Below, in pieces: positions 33,839 to 41,949 of a DNA stretch of 64,000 bases (positions are counted from its first letter, which is position 1; each line of letters begins with the position of its first letter). Below the pieces are notes generated by a model. It worked only from the letters and a program-made list of their open reading frames with translations, had not been told where the DNA came from and did no database searches. The position numbers were made by a program, and so were the translations under genes. This DNA is from Acidimicrobiia bacterium (GTDB taxonomy: Bacteria > Actinomycetota > Acidimicrobiia > Spongiisociales > Spongiisociaceae). The DNA is taken from positions 1-64,000 of the forward strand of contig JAJEIM010000025.1 of assembly GCA_022827785.1 (NCBI GenBank). Reading direction: 5' to 3'.

Positions 33839-34837
33839 CTACTCCCAGTTTGCCCGCACCATCTTGGAAGGCTGCACCCGGGGTGGTTCTCCCGGCATCT
33901 TGGGGTAGTTCGGCGGCCACGGCGCATCGCCCACGCCGTTGGCTTCGTCCCGCTCCACCCACTCGAGCAACTGTTCGATCCGCCCGGGGTGGTCGTCGAT
34001 TCCATCCGTCAGGTCGCCCACGGCCGCGTACCGCCGGGGGAAGCGATCCATCGGGAAGTCCTCGATCTCGACATCGGGCAGCTCGCCCCACGTCAGCGGG
34101 GCGGAAACGTATCCGGTCGGACGTACACCGTAGGCAGAGGACACCGTCTTGTCCCGAGCGTTCTGGTTGTAGTCGATGAACACCCCGCGCCGCTCCTCCT
34201 TCCACCATCGGGTCGTGATCAGGTCAGGATGGCGGCGTTCCAGCTCGCGACCGAACGCCAGCACCGCCCGGCGAGCCTGGTAGAAGTCCCACTCCGGCGC
34301 GATGCGGACGTAGACGTGGATGCCTCGGCTGCCGGTGGTCTTGGGCCAACCCACGAGGCCGACCTCGTCGAGGAGGTCCTTGGTTGCGAGCGCGGCTCGC
34401 TTGACGTCCGCGAACGCGAACCCGTCGGTGGGGTCGAGGTCGAGCCGAAGTTCGTCCGGGCGGTCCAGGTCCTCGGCTCGCACCGTCCACGGATGCAGGT
34501 CGAGGCAGCCCAACTGGACGAGCCTCAGGATGTCGGCCTGGGAGCGGGGCACGTTCATCCGCCCGGGCCGCTGGGACGGGAAGCGGATCGGAGCGGTCTC
34601 GAACGGGGTGTTCTTGGGCGCTCGCTTGTGGTAGATCGGTGCCGTGTCGACGTTCTTCATGTAACGCTTCATCATGGTGGGGCGGCCGAACACGCCCCGC
34701 AGGCATCCCTCGGCCACAGCCTGGAAGTAGAGGACCACGTCCAGCTTCGTCCATCCTTGCCGCGGGAAGACCAGCCGGTCGGGCGAGGTTATCCGGACCT
34801 CGTCACCCGCGATTCCAACCGTGGTGGCGCCTGCCAT
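33839..34837 (-). CDS. LigD-type primase-polymerase (PolDom)
   Basis: Archaeo-eukaryotic primase-fold polymerase that fills and extends DNA ends in repair. The 332-residue protein has the catalytic pair Asp133/Asp135 in ELRLDLDPTDG, TTGSRGIHVYVRI and DYNQNARDKTVSSAYGVR. It is a stand-alone PolDom without ligase or nuclease domains, as in mycobacterial PolD proteins. A ligase-only protein is encoded at 28.9 kb; the two may jointly replace a fused LigD. The 231-base gap before the RND gene (33608-33838) has no gene that I can support. Confidence 0.9.
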   Translation of the reverse strand: MAGATTVGIAGDEVRITSPDRLVFPRQGWTKLDVVLYFQAVAEGCLRGVFGRPTMMKRYMKNVDTAPIYHKRAPKNTPFETAPIRFPSQRPGRMNVPRSQADILRLVQLGCLDLHPWTVRAEDLDRPDELRLDLDPTDGFAFADVKRAALATKDLLDEVGLVGWPKTTGSRGIHVYVRIAPEWDFYQARRAVLAFGRELERRHPDLITTRWWKEERRGVFIDYNQNARDKTVSSAYGVRPTGYVSAPLTWGELPDVEIEDFPMDRFPRRYAAVGDLTDGIDDHPGRIEQLLEWVERDEANGVGDAPWPPNYPKMPGEPPRVQPSKMVRANWE

Positions 34838-34920
34838 GCGGTCCACGCTACCGGATGCAACCGGAACCGGCGCCAATCGGCAGGGGCGCCGAGGAGATAC
34901 CGGACTGCCGAGAGTCCTGG

Positions 34921-35871
34921 TCAGCTGCGGCTGCGGAGTGCCTCGGCGAGCTTGGGCAGGACCTGGTGGACATCGCCGACGATCCCCAGGTCCGCAACCG
35001 AGAAGATCGGCGCTTCCGGGTCCTTGTTGACTGCCACGATCCGTTTCGAGTCCTTCATCCCGACCAGATGCTGCATGGCCCCCGAGACCCCGCAGGCGAT
35101 GTAGACCTCGGGCTTGACGGTCTTGCCGGTCTGCCCGACCTGCTTGGCGTAGGGAACCCACCCGGCGTCCACTATCGCCCGGGTTGCTCCGGTGGCGGCC
35201 CTCAACGGCTCGGCGACGCCCTCGATCAGAGAGTACGCCTCGGCGCTTCCCAGCCCGCGTCCACCGCTGATGATGACCTTGGCGCTCCCCAGCTGTGGTC
35301 CCTCGGCCTGCTCGACGGTCGTCTCCACCACCTGTGGTGATCCGGCGTGGCCGGCATCGGGGAGCGAGTACTCCTCGATGCGGCTCACGGCACCTCCCCG
35401 CTCCTCGGCGGAGAAGGACTTGGGCCGCACCAGCACCAGGTGCGGGCCCGGCCCGGTGAAGGCCGTGCGGACCAGCTGCGTGCCCCCGAAGATCTCGCTG
35501 GTGACGGTGCAGCCGTCATCGATCGCGACATCCACCGCGTTCGATATCACCGGCCGGTCGATGCGGGCTGCCAGCCGGCCCGCCACATCCCGCGAAGTGT
35601 AGGTCTGGGCGAAGAGCACTGCACCCGGCGCCTCTCGCTCGACCAACTCGGCCAGGCCCGCTGCGGCGGCCGCCGCGGGCAGGTCACCGCCGCCGGTCAG
35701 GTTGTAGACGGCGGACGCCCCGTAGGCGCCGAGGATGGCGAGCGCCTCCCCGGACGCCTCGCCCAGGTAGACGGCTACCGCTTCACCGTGGGACGCCGCC
35801 TTGGACAGCACCTCGAGCGCCGGCTCGCCCGGCCCGTCTCCGGTTGCCTCCGCGAAAACCCAGGTCGCCAT
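34921..35871 (-). CDS. etfA: electron transfer flavoprotein subunit alpha
   Basis: FAD-binding subunit that carries electrons from acyl-CoA and related dehydrogenases to the respiratory chain. The 316-residue protein has the C-terminal FAD domain with SGGRGLGSAEAY, GQTGKTVKPEVYIACGVSGAMQH and AVNKDPEAPIF. It lies directly after etfB with adjoining start and stop codons. Confidence 0.96.
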   Translation of the reverse strand: MATWVFAEATGDGPGEPALEVLSKAASHGEAVAVYLGEASGEALAILGAYGASAVYNLTGGGDLPAAAAAAGLAELVEREAPGAVLFAQTYTSRDVAGRLAARIDRPVISNAVDVAIDDGCTVTSEIFGGTQLVRTAFTGPGPHLVLVRPKSFSAEERGGAVSRIEEYSLPDAGHAGSPQVVETTVEQAEGPQLGSAKVIISGGRGLGSAEAYSLIEGVAEPLRAATGATRAIVDAGWVPYAKQVGQTGKTVKPEVYIACGVSGAMQHLVGMKDSKRIVAVNKDPEAPIFSVADLGIVGDVHQVLPKLAEALRSRS

Positions 35872-36630
35872 CTATATCACCCTTGCCGACTCGAGGAACT
35901 CCACGATGCGCAGGTGGCCGGAACCGCCGTCCTCCACCACCTCACCGGCTTCACGCTCCGGCGCCGGCGCCACCGAGACGACACTCTGGCCCGGGCCGCC
36001 CGATACGGACAGGTCGGCCGCCGTCAGGGTGTCGACCGGTTTGTTCCTGGCCGCCATGATTCCCCTGAAGGTGGGATAGCGGGGCTCGACAGCCCCGGCG
36101 GTGACGGACAGGACGGCCGGAAGCGGCGACCGGACGACATCGAAACCGGACACGGTCTGGCGCTCGATGCGGAGATCGGGTCCGTCCACCTCCACCCGCC
36201 GGGCAAAGGTCAGCGCCGGTACGCCCAGCAGTTCGGCTGTCATCTGGGGCACCACGCCGGAGTAGCCGTCGGTGGACTCGACGCCGGTGACGAGGACGTC
36301 GAAACCCTCGCGGCGGGCGGCGGCGGCCAGAACCTTGGCAGTGGTCAGGGCGTCGCTGTCCTCGAGGGCAGGGTCGTCGATGAGGACCGCCTTGCCGGCC
36401 CCCATGGCCAGGGCCTGGCGGATCCCCTGCATGGTGCCGGTCGGACCCATGGACAGCAGGGTCACCGCCCCATCGGTCTCCTCGGCCAGCTGGAGACCCA
36501 CCTCGATCCCGTACCGATCCGTGTCATCCAGCACCTGCTCCGGCGGTCTGACCAGGCGGCTGGTGCTCGGATCGAGCGACGTAGGGGAGGCCGGATCCGG
36601 TATCTGCTTCACACACACCAGTACCTGCAT
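35872..36630 (-). CDS. etfB: electron transfer flavoprotein subunit beta
   Basis: AMP-binding partner of EtfA, 252 residues. It begins with VLVCVKQIPDPA and contains ALAMGAGKAVLIDD and DVLVTGVESTDGYSGVVPQM, typical of EtfB. It is the first gene of the two-gene etf operon; no acyl-CoA dehydrogenase is adjacent. Confidence 0.96.
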   Translation of the reverse strand: MQVLVCVKQIPDPASPTSLDPSTSRLVRPPEQVLDDTDRYGIEVGLQLAEETDGAVTLLSMGPTGTMQGIRQALAMGAGKAVLIDDPALEDSDALTTAKVLAAAARREGFDVLVTGVESTDGYSGVVPQMTAELLGVPALTFARRVEVDGPDLRIERQTVSGFDVVRSPLPAVLSVTAGAVEPRYPTFRGIMAARNKPVDTLTAADLSVSGGPGQSVVSVAPAPEREAGEVVEDGGSGHLRIVEFLESARVI

Positions 36631-36757
36631 TACGTATGAACTCCTGACGACCCGACGAACCTGCTGGGCGGGGTTGATCCTAGTGCGGAATGGCGATCTG
36701 GTGGGCGCGGACGCCCGGCATGGCGCGCCGGGGTTGTCTCGGTGCGACCGCCGTCCC

Positions 36758-38056
36758 TCAGCTGACCGTTTCCAGGATCAGGGGCCGGCGATCCGGCCTG
36801 AGGTCGCCGATGGCGTAGGAGCGCTCGACAAGACCCGAGGCCCGGGCGGCCAGACCGGGATCGTTGAAGCGAAGCGTGGCCAGCACGTCACCCCTGCGCA
36901 CCTCATCGCCAACCTTGGCGGACAGCGTGATACCCACGCCGTGATCTATCCGATCCTCCATGGTGGCGCGGCCGGCGCCGAGACTCATGGCCGCCAGCCC
37001 GATGTCCCGAGCGTCGATGGACGTGACGTAACCCTCGCCGGTCGTCCGGATCCTCCGGGCGTGAGCCGCTCCGGGCAGCCTGTCGGGTTGTTCCACCACC
37101 CTCGGGTCGCCCCCCTGCGCCTTGATCATCTCGGCCAGCTTGGCGAGCCCGGCCCCGGAGTCCAGGCTCCTGTCGATCCGGTGAGCGGCGCCGTCCACCC
37201 CCGCCGCCTCCAGCATGTGGATCCCCAGGGTCCTCACCAGAAGGGCAAGGTCGTCCGGACCCTTGCCCCTCAGCACGGCAAACGCTTCGGCGACTTCGTT
37301 GGCGTTGCCCACCTCCCGGCCGAGCGGCTGGTCCATGGCGGTCAGCAGCGCCCTCGTAGCGACACCGTGGGACTTGCCGATCCCGACCATGGTCCTGGCG
37401 AGAATGCGCGCTTCCTCCACGGTCTCCATGAAGGCGCCCGTCCCCACTTTTATGTCGAGCACCAGCGCATCAAGTCCCTCGACCAGCTTCTTGGACATGA
37501 TCGAGGAACTGATGAGGGGTACCGAGGACACCGTCGCGGTGCTGTCCCGGAGGGCGTACAGAATCCGGTCGGCAGGGACGATCCGGTCGGACTGGCCGGC
37601 GATGATCACACCGTGCCGAGCGGCAATCCGGCCGAACTCCTTGGGGCTGAGGGCGGTCCGAAAGCCCCGGATCGACTCCAGCTTGTCGAGAGTCCCGCCG
37701 GTGTGTCCCAGGCCCCGGCCCGACATCATCGGCACGGTCACGCCGCAGGCGGCCACCAGGGGGGCCAGGGAGAGGCTCACCTTGTCGCCCACGCCGCCTG
37801 TCGAGTGCTTGTCGACCTTGGGCGCGGCGGACGGGATGCTCAGGCGTTCACCCGACTCGATCATGGCCGCGGTCAGCGTGGCCAGTTCGGGGTCCGACAT
37901 CCCGCGGAAGTAGATGGCCATGAGCATGGCGGCTGCCTGGTAGTCCGGAATCGAGCGGCGCACCACGCCGGCTACGAAGTTCCGGACGTCCTCGGCATCT
38001 AGTTCGCCGCCGTTGCGCTTGTGCCGGATCGCCTCCCGGACGCTCCGCCCGCTCAT
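36758..38056 (-). CDS. deoA: thymidine/pyrimidine-nucleoside phosphorylase
   Basis: Phosphorolyses thymidine or other pyrimidine nucleosides to the base and (deoxy)ribose-1-phosphate. The 432-residue protein shows KVDKHSTGGVGDKVSL, MSGRGLGHTGGTLDKLE and KVGTGAFM, matching the family from end to end. The ATG at MSGRSV overlaps the stop of the alkyltransferase-like gene. Operon order upp-atl-deoA fits pyrimidine salvage. DeoA and Pdp cannot be separated by sequence alone here. Confidence 0.92.
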   Translation of the reverse strand: MSGRSVREAIRHKRNGGELDAEDVRNFVAGVVRRSIPDYQAAAMLMAIYFRGMSDPELATLTAAMIESGERLSIPSAAPKVDKHSTGGVGDKVSLSLAPLVAACGVTVPMMSGRGLGHTGGTLDKLESIRGFRTALSPKEFGRIAARHGVIIAGQSDRIVPADRILYALRDSTATVSSVPLISSSIMSKKLVEGLDALVLDIKVGTGAFMETVEEARILARTMVGIGKSHGVATRALLTAMDQPLGREVGNANEVAEAFAVLRGKGPDDLALLVRTLGIHMLEAAGVDGAAHRIDRSLDSGAGLAKLAEMIKAQGGDPRVVEQPDRLPGAAHARRIRTTGEGYVTSIDARDIGLAAMSLGAGRATMEDRIDHGVGITLSAKVGDEVRRGDVLATLRFNDPGLAARASGLVERSYAIGDLRPDRRPLILETVS

Positions 38057-38364
38057 CCCGGCTTTGCCTCGCACGGTCGTACCACGCGGTTGTGGCGGAC
38101 CGCCAGCCCTTCACGGGCGAGCCGGACGGCATGTTCCTCCTCCAGCCCCGGCACGAGCCGGCCCTCCTTGGTCACCACCCGCCACCATGGCAGTCCGTCC
38201 GAGCCTGCCAGGATCCGTCCGACGGCTCGGGCGGCGCCCGGCCGGCCCGCGTCGGCCGCTATCTCGCCGTACGTGGTCACCTCGCCCTCGGCGAGGCTCT
38301 CGATCATGGAGTAGACCCGCTCGGCAAACGTCCGCCCGCCACCGTCGGTGGGAGGGCTGCTCAC
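38053..38364 (-). CDS. alkyltransferase-like protein (ATL, MGMT-related)
   Basis: The 103-residue protein has the DNA-binding half of O6-alkylguanine alkyltransferase (VTTYGEIAADAGRPGAARAVGRIL). Where MGMT has the catalytic PCHR, it has PWWRVV, so the acceptor cysteine is replaced by tryptophan as in ATL proteins. ATLs bind O6-alkylguanine and flag it for nucleotide excision repair. The GTG start overlaps upp and the stop overlaps deoA, so it is translationally coupled inside a salvage operon. Confidence 0.88.
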   Translation of the reverse strand: MSSPPTDGGGRTFAERVYSMIESLAEGEVTTYGEIAADAGRPGAARAVGRILAGSDGLPWWRVVTKEGRLVPGLEEEHAVRLAREGLAVRHNRVVRPCEAKPG

Positions 38365-38981
38365 GGTGTGTCGAAGAGCCGGTCGCCCATGTCGCCCAGC
38401 CCCGGCACGATGAAGAAGCTGTCGTTCAAGCGGGAGTCCATAGCGGCGGCGATCACCTCCACATCGGGATGCTCGCGCTCCATCCGGGCGGCGCCCTCCG
38501 GCGCCGCCACCACGCATAGGGCTATGACATGCGCCGCTCCGGCCTCCTTGACCTGCTCGACGGCCCAGCTCAGCGATCCGCCCGTGGCGAGCATGGGCTC
38601 CAGGACCAGGACGGTACGTTCCCGCAGTTCGGGGAATTTGGTGTAGTAGGCCATGGGCCGGGCGGTCTCCTCATCCCGCTGGACCCCTGCGTATCCGATC
38701 GCCACGTCGGGCACCAGGTCCACCACTGCATCGACCAATCCCAATCCGGCCCGGAGCACGGCGACCGCCACCAGCGGCCGGCGGGGCCGGTACCCGGTGG
38801 CGGGCGCGAGGGGTGTTTCCAGGCGGTACTCCGCCTCGGCCAACCTCGATGTGGCTTCGAGGGTGAGGATGTAGGAGAGGCGCCGCGTAGCCCGGCGGAA
38901 CTCGGCCGGAGCGGTCGCCCCGTCGCGGAGAATGCTCAGGTAGTGGCGGCTCAGCGGGTGGTCTACGACGGTGATTGTCAA
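38361..38981 (-). CDS. upp: uracil phosphoribosyltransferase
   Basis: Converts uracil and PRPP to UMP. The 206-residue protein carries the PRPP loop in VLVLEPMLATGGS, VLRAGLGLVDA near the middle and the uracil-binding end VPGLGDMGDRLF. The start is TTG with a purine-rich GGAAGGGGA upstream. First gene of the upp-atl-deoA unit. Confidence 0.95.
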   Translation of the reverse strand: MTITVVDHPLSRHYLSILRDGATAPAEFRRATRRLSYILTLEATSRLAEAEYRLETPLAPATGYRPRRPLVAVAVLRAGLGLVDAVVDLVPDVAIGYAGVQRDEETARPMAYYTKFPELRERTVLVLEPMLATGGSLSWAVEQVKEAGAAHVIALCVVAAPEGAARMEREHPDVEVIAAAMDSRLNDSFFIVPGLGDMGDRLFDTP

Positions 38982-39144
38982 TGAACTTCCCCTTCCGAAC
39001 GCCGCCCGGACAACCTGGTTGCCGGTTTCCGGAGGATACCCCGAACGGAGCCCTGGCCCCGCGACACGGCTCGGTGTGCTCTGCTTGGCATCCGCGCCAT
39101 TCCACTAGTTTGTCTCCAGCAGTCCGACAAGGAGTTCCCGGCAG

Positions 39145-40614
39145 GTGTTCGAATCCCTGACAGACCGTTTCGAGGCGGCGTTCGACCGCATACGGGGCCG
39201 GGGCCGTCTGAGCGAGCGCCAGGTCGAAGAGACTCTGGGCGAGGTGCGATTGGCCCTGCTGGAGGCCGACGTCAACCAGGAGGTCGCCGACCGCCTGCTC
39301 GACCGGATACGGGTTCGCGCGGTCGGCGCCGAGGTGATCAAGAGCGTCACGCCCGGCCAGCAGGTGGTCAAGATCGTCCACGAGTCGCTCCTCGAAACGT
39401 TGGGCAGCGAGGCCGTACCCCTGGTCACGACCGCTAGCAAACCACTTACCACGCTGGTGGTCGGGCTGCAGGGCTCGGGCAAGACCACCACCGCCGCCAA
39501 GCTGGCCGATCACCACCGGCGCTCCGGGAAGAGCGTCCTGATGGTGGCGGCCGACCTGGCGCGTCCCGGTGCGGTGGAGCAGCTGCAAGAGCTGGGGGAA
39601 CGGGTCGGCATTCCCGTGTTCGAGGGCGGTCGGAGGAACCCGGTGTCCGTGGTGAGGAACGCGCTCCGGCAGGCTGAGCGGGAAGGTCTCGATGTGGTGG
39701 TTGTGGATACCGCCGGCCGTCTCCAGATCGACCGTGCCCTGATGACCGAGTTGGGCGCCATGGCTCGCGCCGCCTCGCCCGATGAGGTGCTGCTCGTGCT
39801 CGACGCGATGACCGGGCAGGAATCGGTTGCGGTGGCCAGAGGCTTCTCGGAGCAGATCGATCTGACGGGTGTGGTGCTCTCGAAGCTCGACAGCGACGCG
39901 CGGGGCGGCGCGGCCATCTCGGTCCGGGAGGCGACCGGCCACCCGATCAAGCTGGTCGGTACCGGTGAGGGACCCCGCGATCTCGAAGTGTTCCATCCCG
40001 AGCGGATGGCCTCCCGCATCCTGGGCATGGGCGACGTGCTGACCCTCATCGAGAGGGCGGAGGAAGCGGTCGACGAGCAGCAGGCGGCCGACATGGCCCA
40101 GCGCCTGCTACGGGCCGAGTTCACGCTCGACGATTACATCGAACAGGTGAAGAGCTTGCGCAGGATGGGGACGATGGGGGAGCTACTTGGTATGATCCCC
40201 GGTGCGCGCCCCGCTCTGGCGGACGCGCAGGCGGTGGATCGTGAGGTTCGCCGCTCGGAGGCGATCATCTGCTCGATGACTCCCGCCGAGCGGGCTGACC
40301 CCAATGTCATCGACGGCAGTCGCAGGCGCAGGATCGCCCAGGGTTCCGGGAGCTCCGTTCAGGATGTGGCCGGTCTGGTGCGGCAGTTCAACCAGATGCG
40401 CGGCATGTTCCAGTCGCTGTCCCGGGGCGGGACCAGAATGGCTTTCCCCGGCATGCGCGGCGGGTTCCCGGGATTACCGGCCGGTGGCCTGCCGGGCGCC
40501 CTACCCGGTCCGTCAATGGAAGTTCCGGGTGGTCGCGGTCGCCGCCGACCGGCCGGCAGATCGAAGAAGAAACCAAGAACTCCGAAGAAGCTTCAGAAGA
40601 AGAAAAAGAGGTGA
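39145..40614 (+). CDS. ffh: signal recognition particle protein Ffh
   Basis: SRP54 GTPase that binds signal sequences and SRP RNA. The 489-residue protein has an N domain, G domain motifs GLQGSGKTTTAAK (about 107-119), DTAGRLQID and SKLDSDARGG, then a methionine-containing M domain and a basic glycine-rich tail. The start is GTG with AAGGAG some 10 bases upstream. A weak promoter may lie at 39085-39111 (TTGGCA, 15-base spacer, TAGTTT). rpsP follows after three bases, the common arrangement. Confidence 0.96.
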   Translation: MFESLTDRFEAAFDRIRGRGRLSERQVEETLGEVRLALLEADVNQEVADRLLDRIRVRAVGAEVIKSVTPGQQVVKIVHESLLETLGSEAVPLVTTASKPLTTLVVGLQGSGKTTTAAKLADHHRRSGKSVLMVAADLARPGAVEQLQELGERVGIPVFEGGRRNPVSVVRNALRQAEREGLDVVVVDTAGRLQIDRALMTELGAMARAASPDEVLLVLDAMTGQESVAVARGFSEQIDLTGVVLSKLDSDARGGAAISVREATGHPIKLVGTGEGPRDLEVFHPERMASRILGMGDVLTLIERAEEAVDEQQAADMAQRLLRAEFTLDDYIEQVKSLRRMGTMGELLGMIPGARPALADAQAVDREVRRSEAIICSMTPAERADPNVIDGSRRRRIAQGSGSSVQDVAGLVRQFNQMRGMFQSLSRGGTRMAFPGMRGGFPGLPAGGLPGALPGPSMEVPGGRGRRRPAGRSKKKPRTPKKLQKKKKR

Positions 40615-40617
40615 CGA

Positions 40618-41073
40618 ATGGCGGTGAAGATCCGCCTCAGGCGTATGGGTAAGAAGAAGCAGCCAACCTACCGGGTGGTGGTGGCTGATGCACGGGCCCC
40701 CAGGGACGGTCGCATCATCGAGTCGATCGGTCGCTATGACCCTCGCCGGGAGCCGTCGCTGGTCGAGATCGACAACGACCGGGCGCGATACTGGCTGGGG
40801 ACCGGGGCACAGCCGACCGACCGGGTGCAGAAGCTACTCGAGATCTCCGGCGCGGTCGCGCAGCCGAAGGTGTCCCGTGCAGGTGTCTACCGTCTCGATG
40901 ACCCTACGCCGAGTTCGCCGCCAGCCTCCGATGTCCCGATCCCGGAGTCTCCGGAGGCGGCCGTAGATGCGGCTGAAGATGCGGCCGCAGAGCCGGCCGG
41001 GGAAGGAGAACCGGCCATCTCTCCGGAGGAAGATGAAGCCTCCGGAGACGAAGAGAAGGGTGGTGGATCATGA
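40618..41073 (+). CDS. rpsP: 30S ribosomal protein S16 (bS16)
   Basis: The first 85 or so residues are a normal S16 ([24 protein letters not shown]). Residues about 90-151 form a proline/glutamate-rich acidic tail, a feature seen in several actinobacteria. Its stop overlaps khpA (ATGA). Confidence 0.96.
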   Translation: MAVKIRLRRMGKKKQPTYRVVVADARAPRDGRIIESIGRYDPRREPSLVEIDNDRARYWLGTGAQPTDRVQKLLEISGAVAQPKVSRAGVYRLDDPTPSSPPASDVPIPESPEAAVDAAEDAAAEPAGEGEPAISPEEDEASGDEEKGGGS

Positions 41074-41318
41074 GCGGGGCGATCGTGGAACGTGTGATCC
41101 GGTACGTGGTCACGTCGATCGTTGACGACACGGAGGCCGTCGAGGTCACGATGATCGACCAGGGCGAGGACAGGATGCTCGCCGAGGTGAAGACAGCTCC
41201 CGGCGAGATGGGCCGGGTGATCGGCCGCGGCGGAAGGGTGGCCCGAGCCATCCGGACCGTCGCCCAGGCCGCCGCCGAGGAGGAAGGCCTCACCGTAGGG
41301 GTTGAGTTCGTCGACTGA
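41070..41318 (+). CDS. khpA: KH-domain RNA-binding protein KhpA
   Basis: Single KH domain of 82 residues with the GxxG loop in [14 protein letters not shown]. KhpA usually pairs with KhpB and binds RNA, affecting cell division or envelope in several bacteria. Position between rpsP and rimM is canonical. Confidence 0.93.
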   Translation: MSGAIVERVIRYVVTSIVDDTEAVEVTMIDQGEDRMLAEVKTAPGEMGRVIGRGGRVARAIRTVAQAAAEEEGLTVGVEFVD

Positions 41319-41895
41319 TCGCCCGGCGCCCGGCGGGCGTCATGAGGCGGTCGCGGTAGGGACGCCCCGGGCCCGCGACGCCGGCCCGACCGGCGGGGAT
41401 CCGGTGGTGGTCGGGCGGATCGTCAGCCTCCACGGGAAGGACGGCGCCGTGCGGCTGCGGGTCGAGTCCGACCATCCGCAGCGCTTCGTGCCGCCGGCCC
41501 GGTTTCGAACTCGCCTACCCGATGCCCCGCTCCTGGTCCTCAGGAGCATCGGCGCCCCCTCCGGGGACCCGATCGCCGAGTTCGCCGGGATCACCTCCGC
41601 GGAGCAGGCGGCGAGGCTGGTGGGCGCCGACCTGCTCATTAAAGAGAGGGAACGGCGGGACTTGGAGCCTGGCGAGTACTGGCCTGACCAGCTGATCGGG
41701 CTGGTGGTGCGGGTGGGGTCCGACACCGTGGGGGTGGTAGAGGACCTGATCGAAGCCCCCCAGGACCGGCTGGCCGTCAGGTGCGAGGACGGTGCCCTGG
41801 CCGAGGTCCCGTTCGTCGAGCCTCTGGTGCCGGAGATCGACCTGGCCGGGGGATGGATCCGGCTGGATCCTCCCGAAGGTCTCCTCGGAGGGTGA
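41302..41895 (+). CDS. rimM: 16S rRNA maturation factor RimM
   Basis: Helps assemble the head of the 30S subunit. It has the N-terminal RimM barrel (VVVGRIVSLHGKDGAVRL) and a C-terminal PRC-barrel (YWPDQLIGLVVRVG ... VPFVEPLVPEIDL). The start is uncertain: TTG at 41302 overlaps khpA and gives 197 residues, while GTG at 41404 or 41407 would give about 162. The final codons and stop overlap the left arm of a palindromic repeat. The usual next gene, trmD, is 5.1 kb away. Confidence 0.9.
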   Translation: MSSSTDRPAPGGRHEAVAVGTPRARDAGPTGGDPVVVGRIVSLHGKDGAVRLRVESDHPQRFVPPARFRTRLPDAPLLVLRSIGAPSGDPIAEFAGITSAEQAARLVGADLLIKERERRDLEPGEYWPDQLIGLVVRVGSDTVGVVEDLIEAPQDRLAVRCEDGALAEVPFVEPLVPEIDLAGGWIRLDPPEGLLGG

Positions 41896-41926
41896 TGAAA
41901 AAGGCCGGAACGGCTTGGCCCGCTGG
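41884..41926. repeat. half copy of the palindromic repeat element
   Basis: Only the left arm is recognisable (CTCGGAGGGTGATGAAAAAG followed by GGCTTGGCCCG). It matches the left arm of the element at 44764. No partner arm is found in the following 120 bases, where sulP begins to be encoded. It contains the rimM stop codon. Confidence 0.55.
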
Positions 41927-41949
41927 TCGCCTACCGGGGAGTTCGGCCC

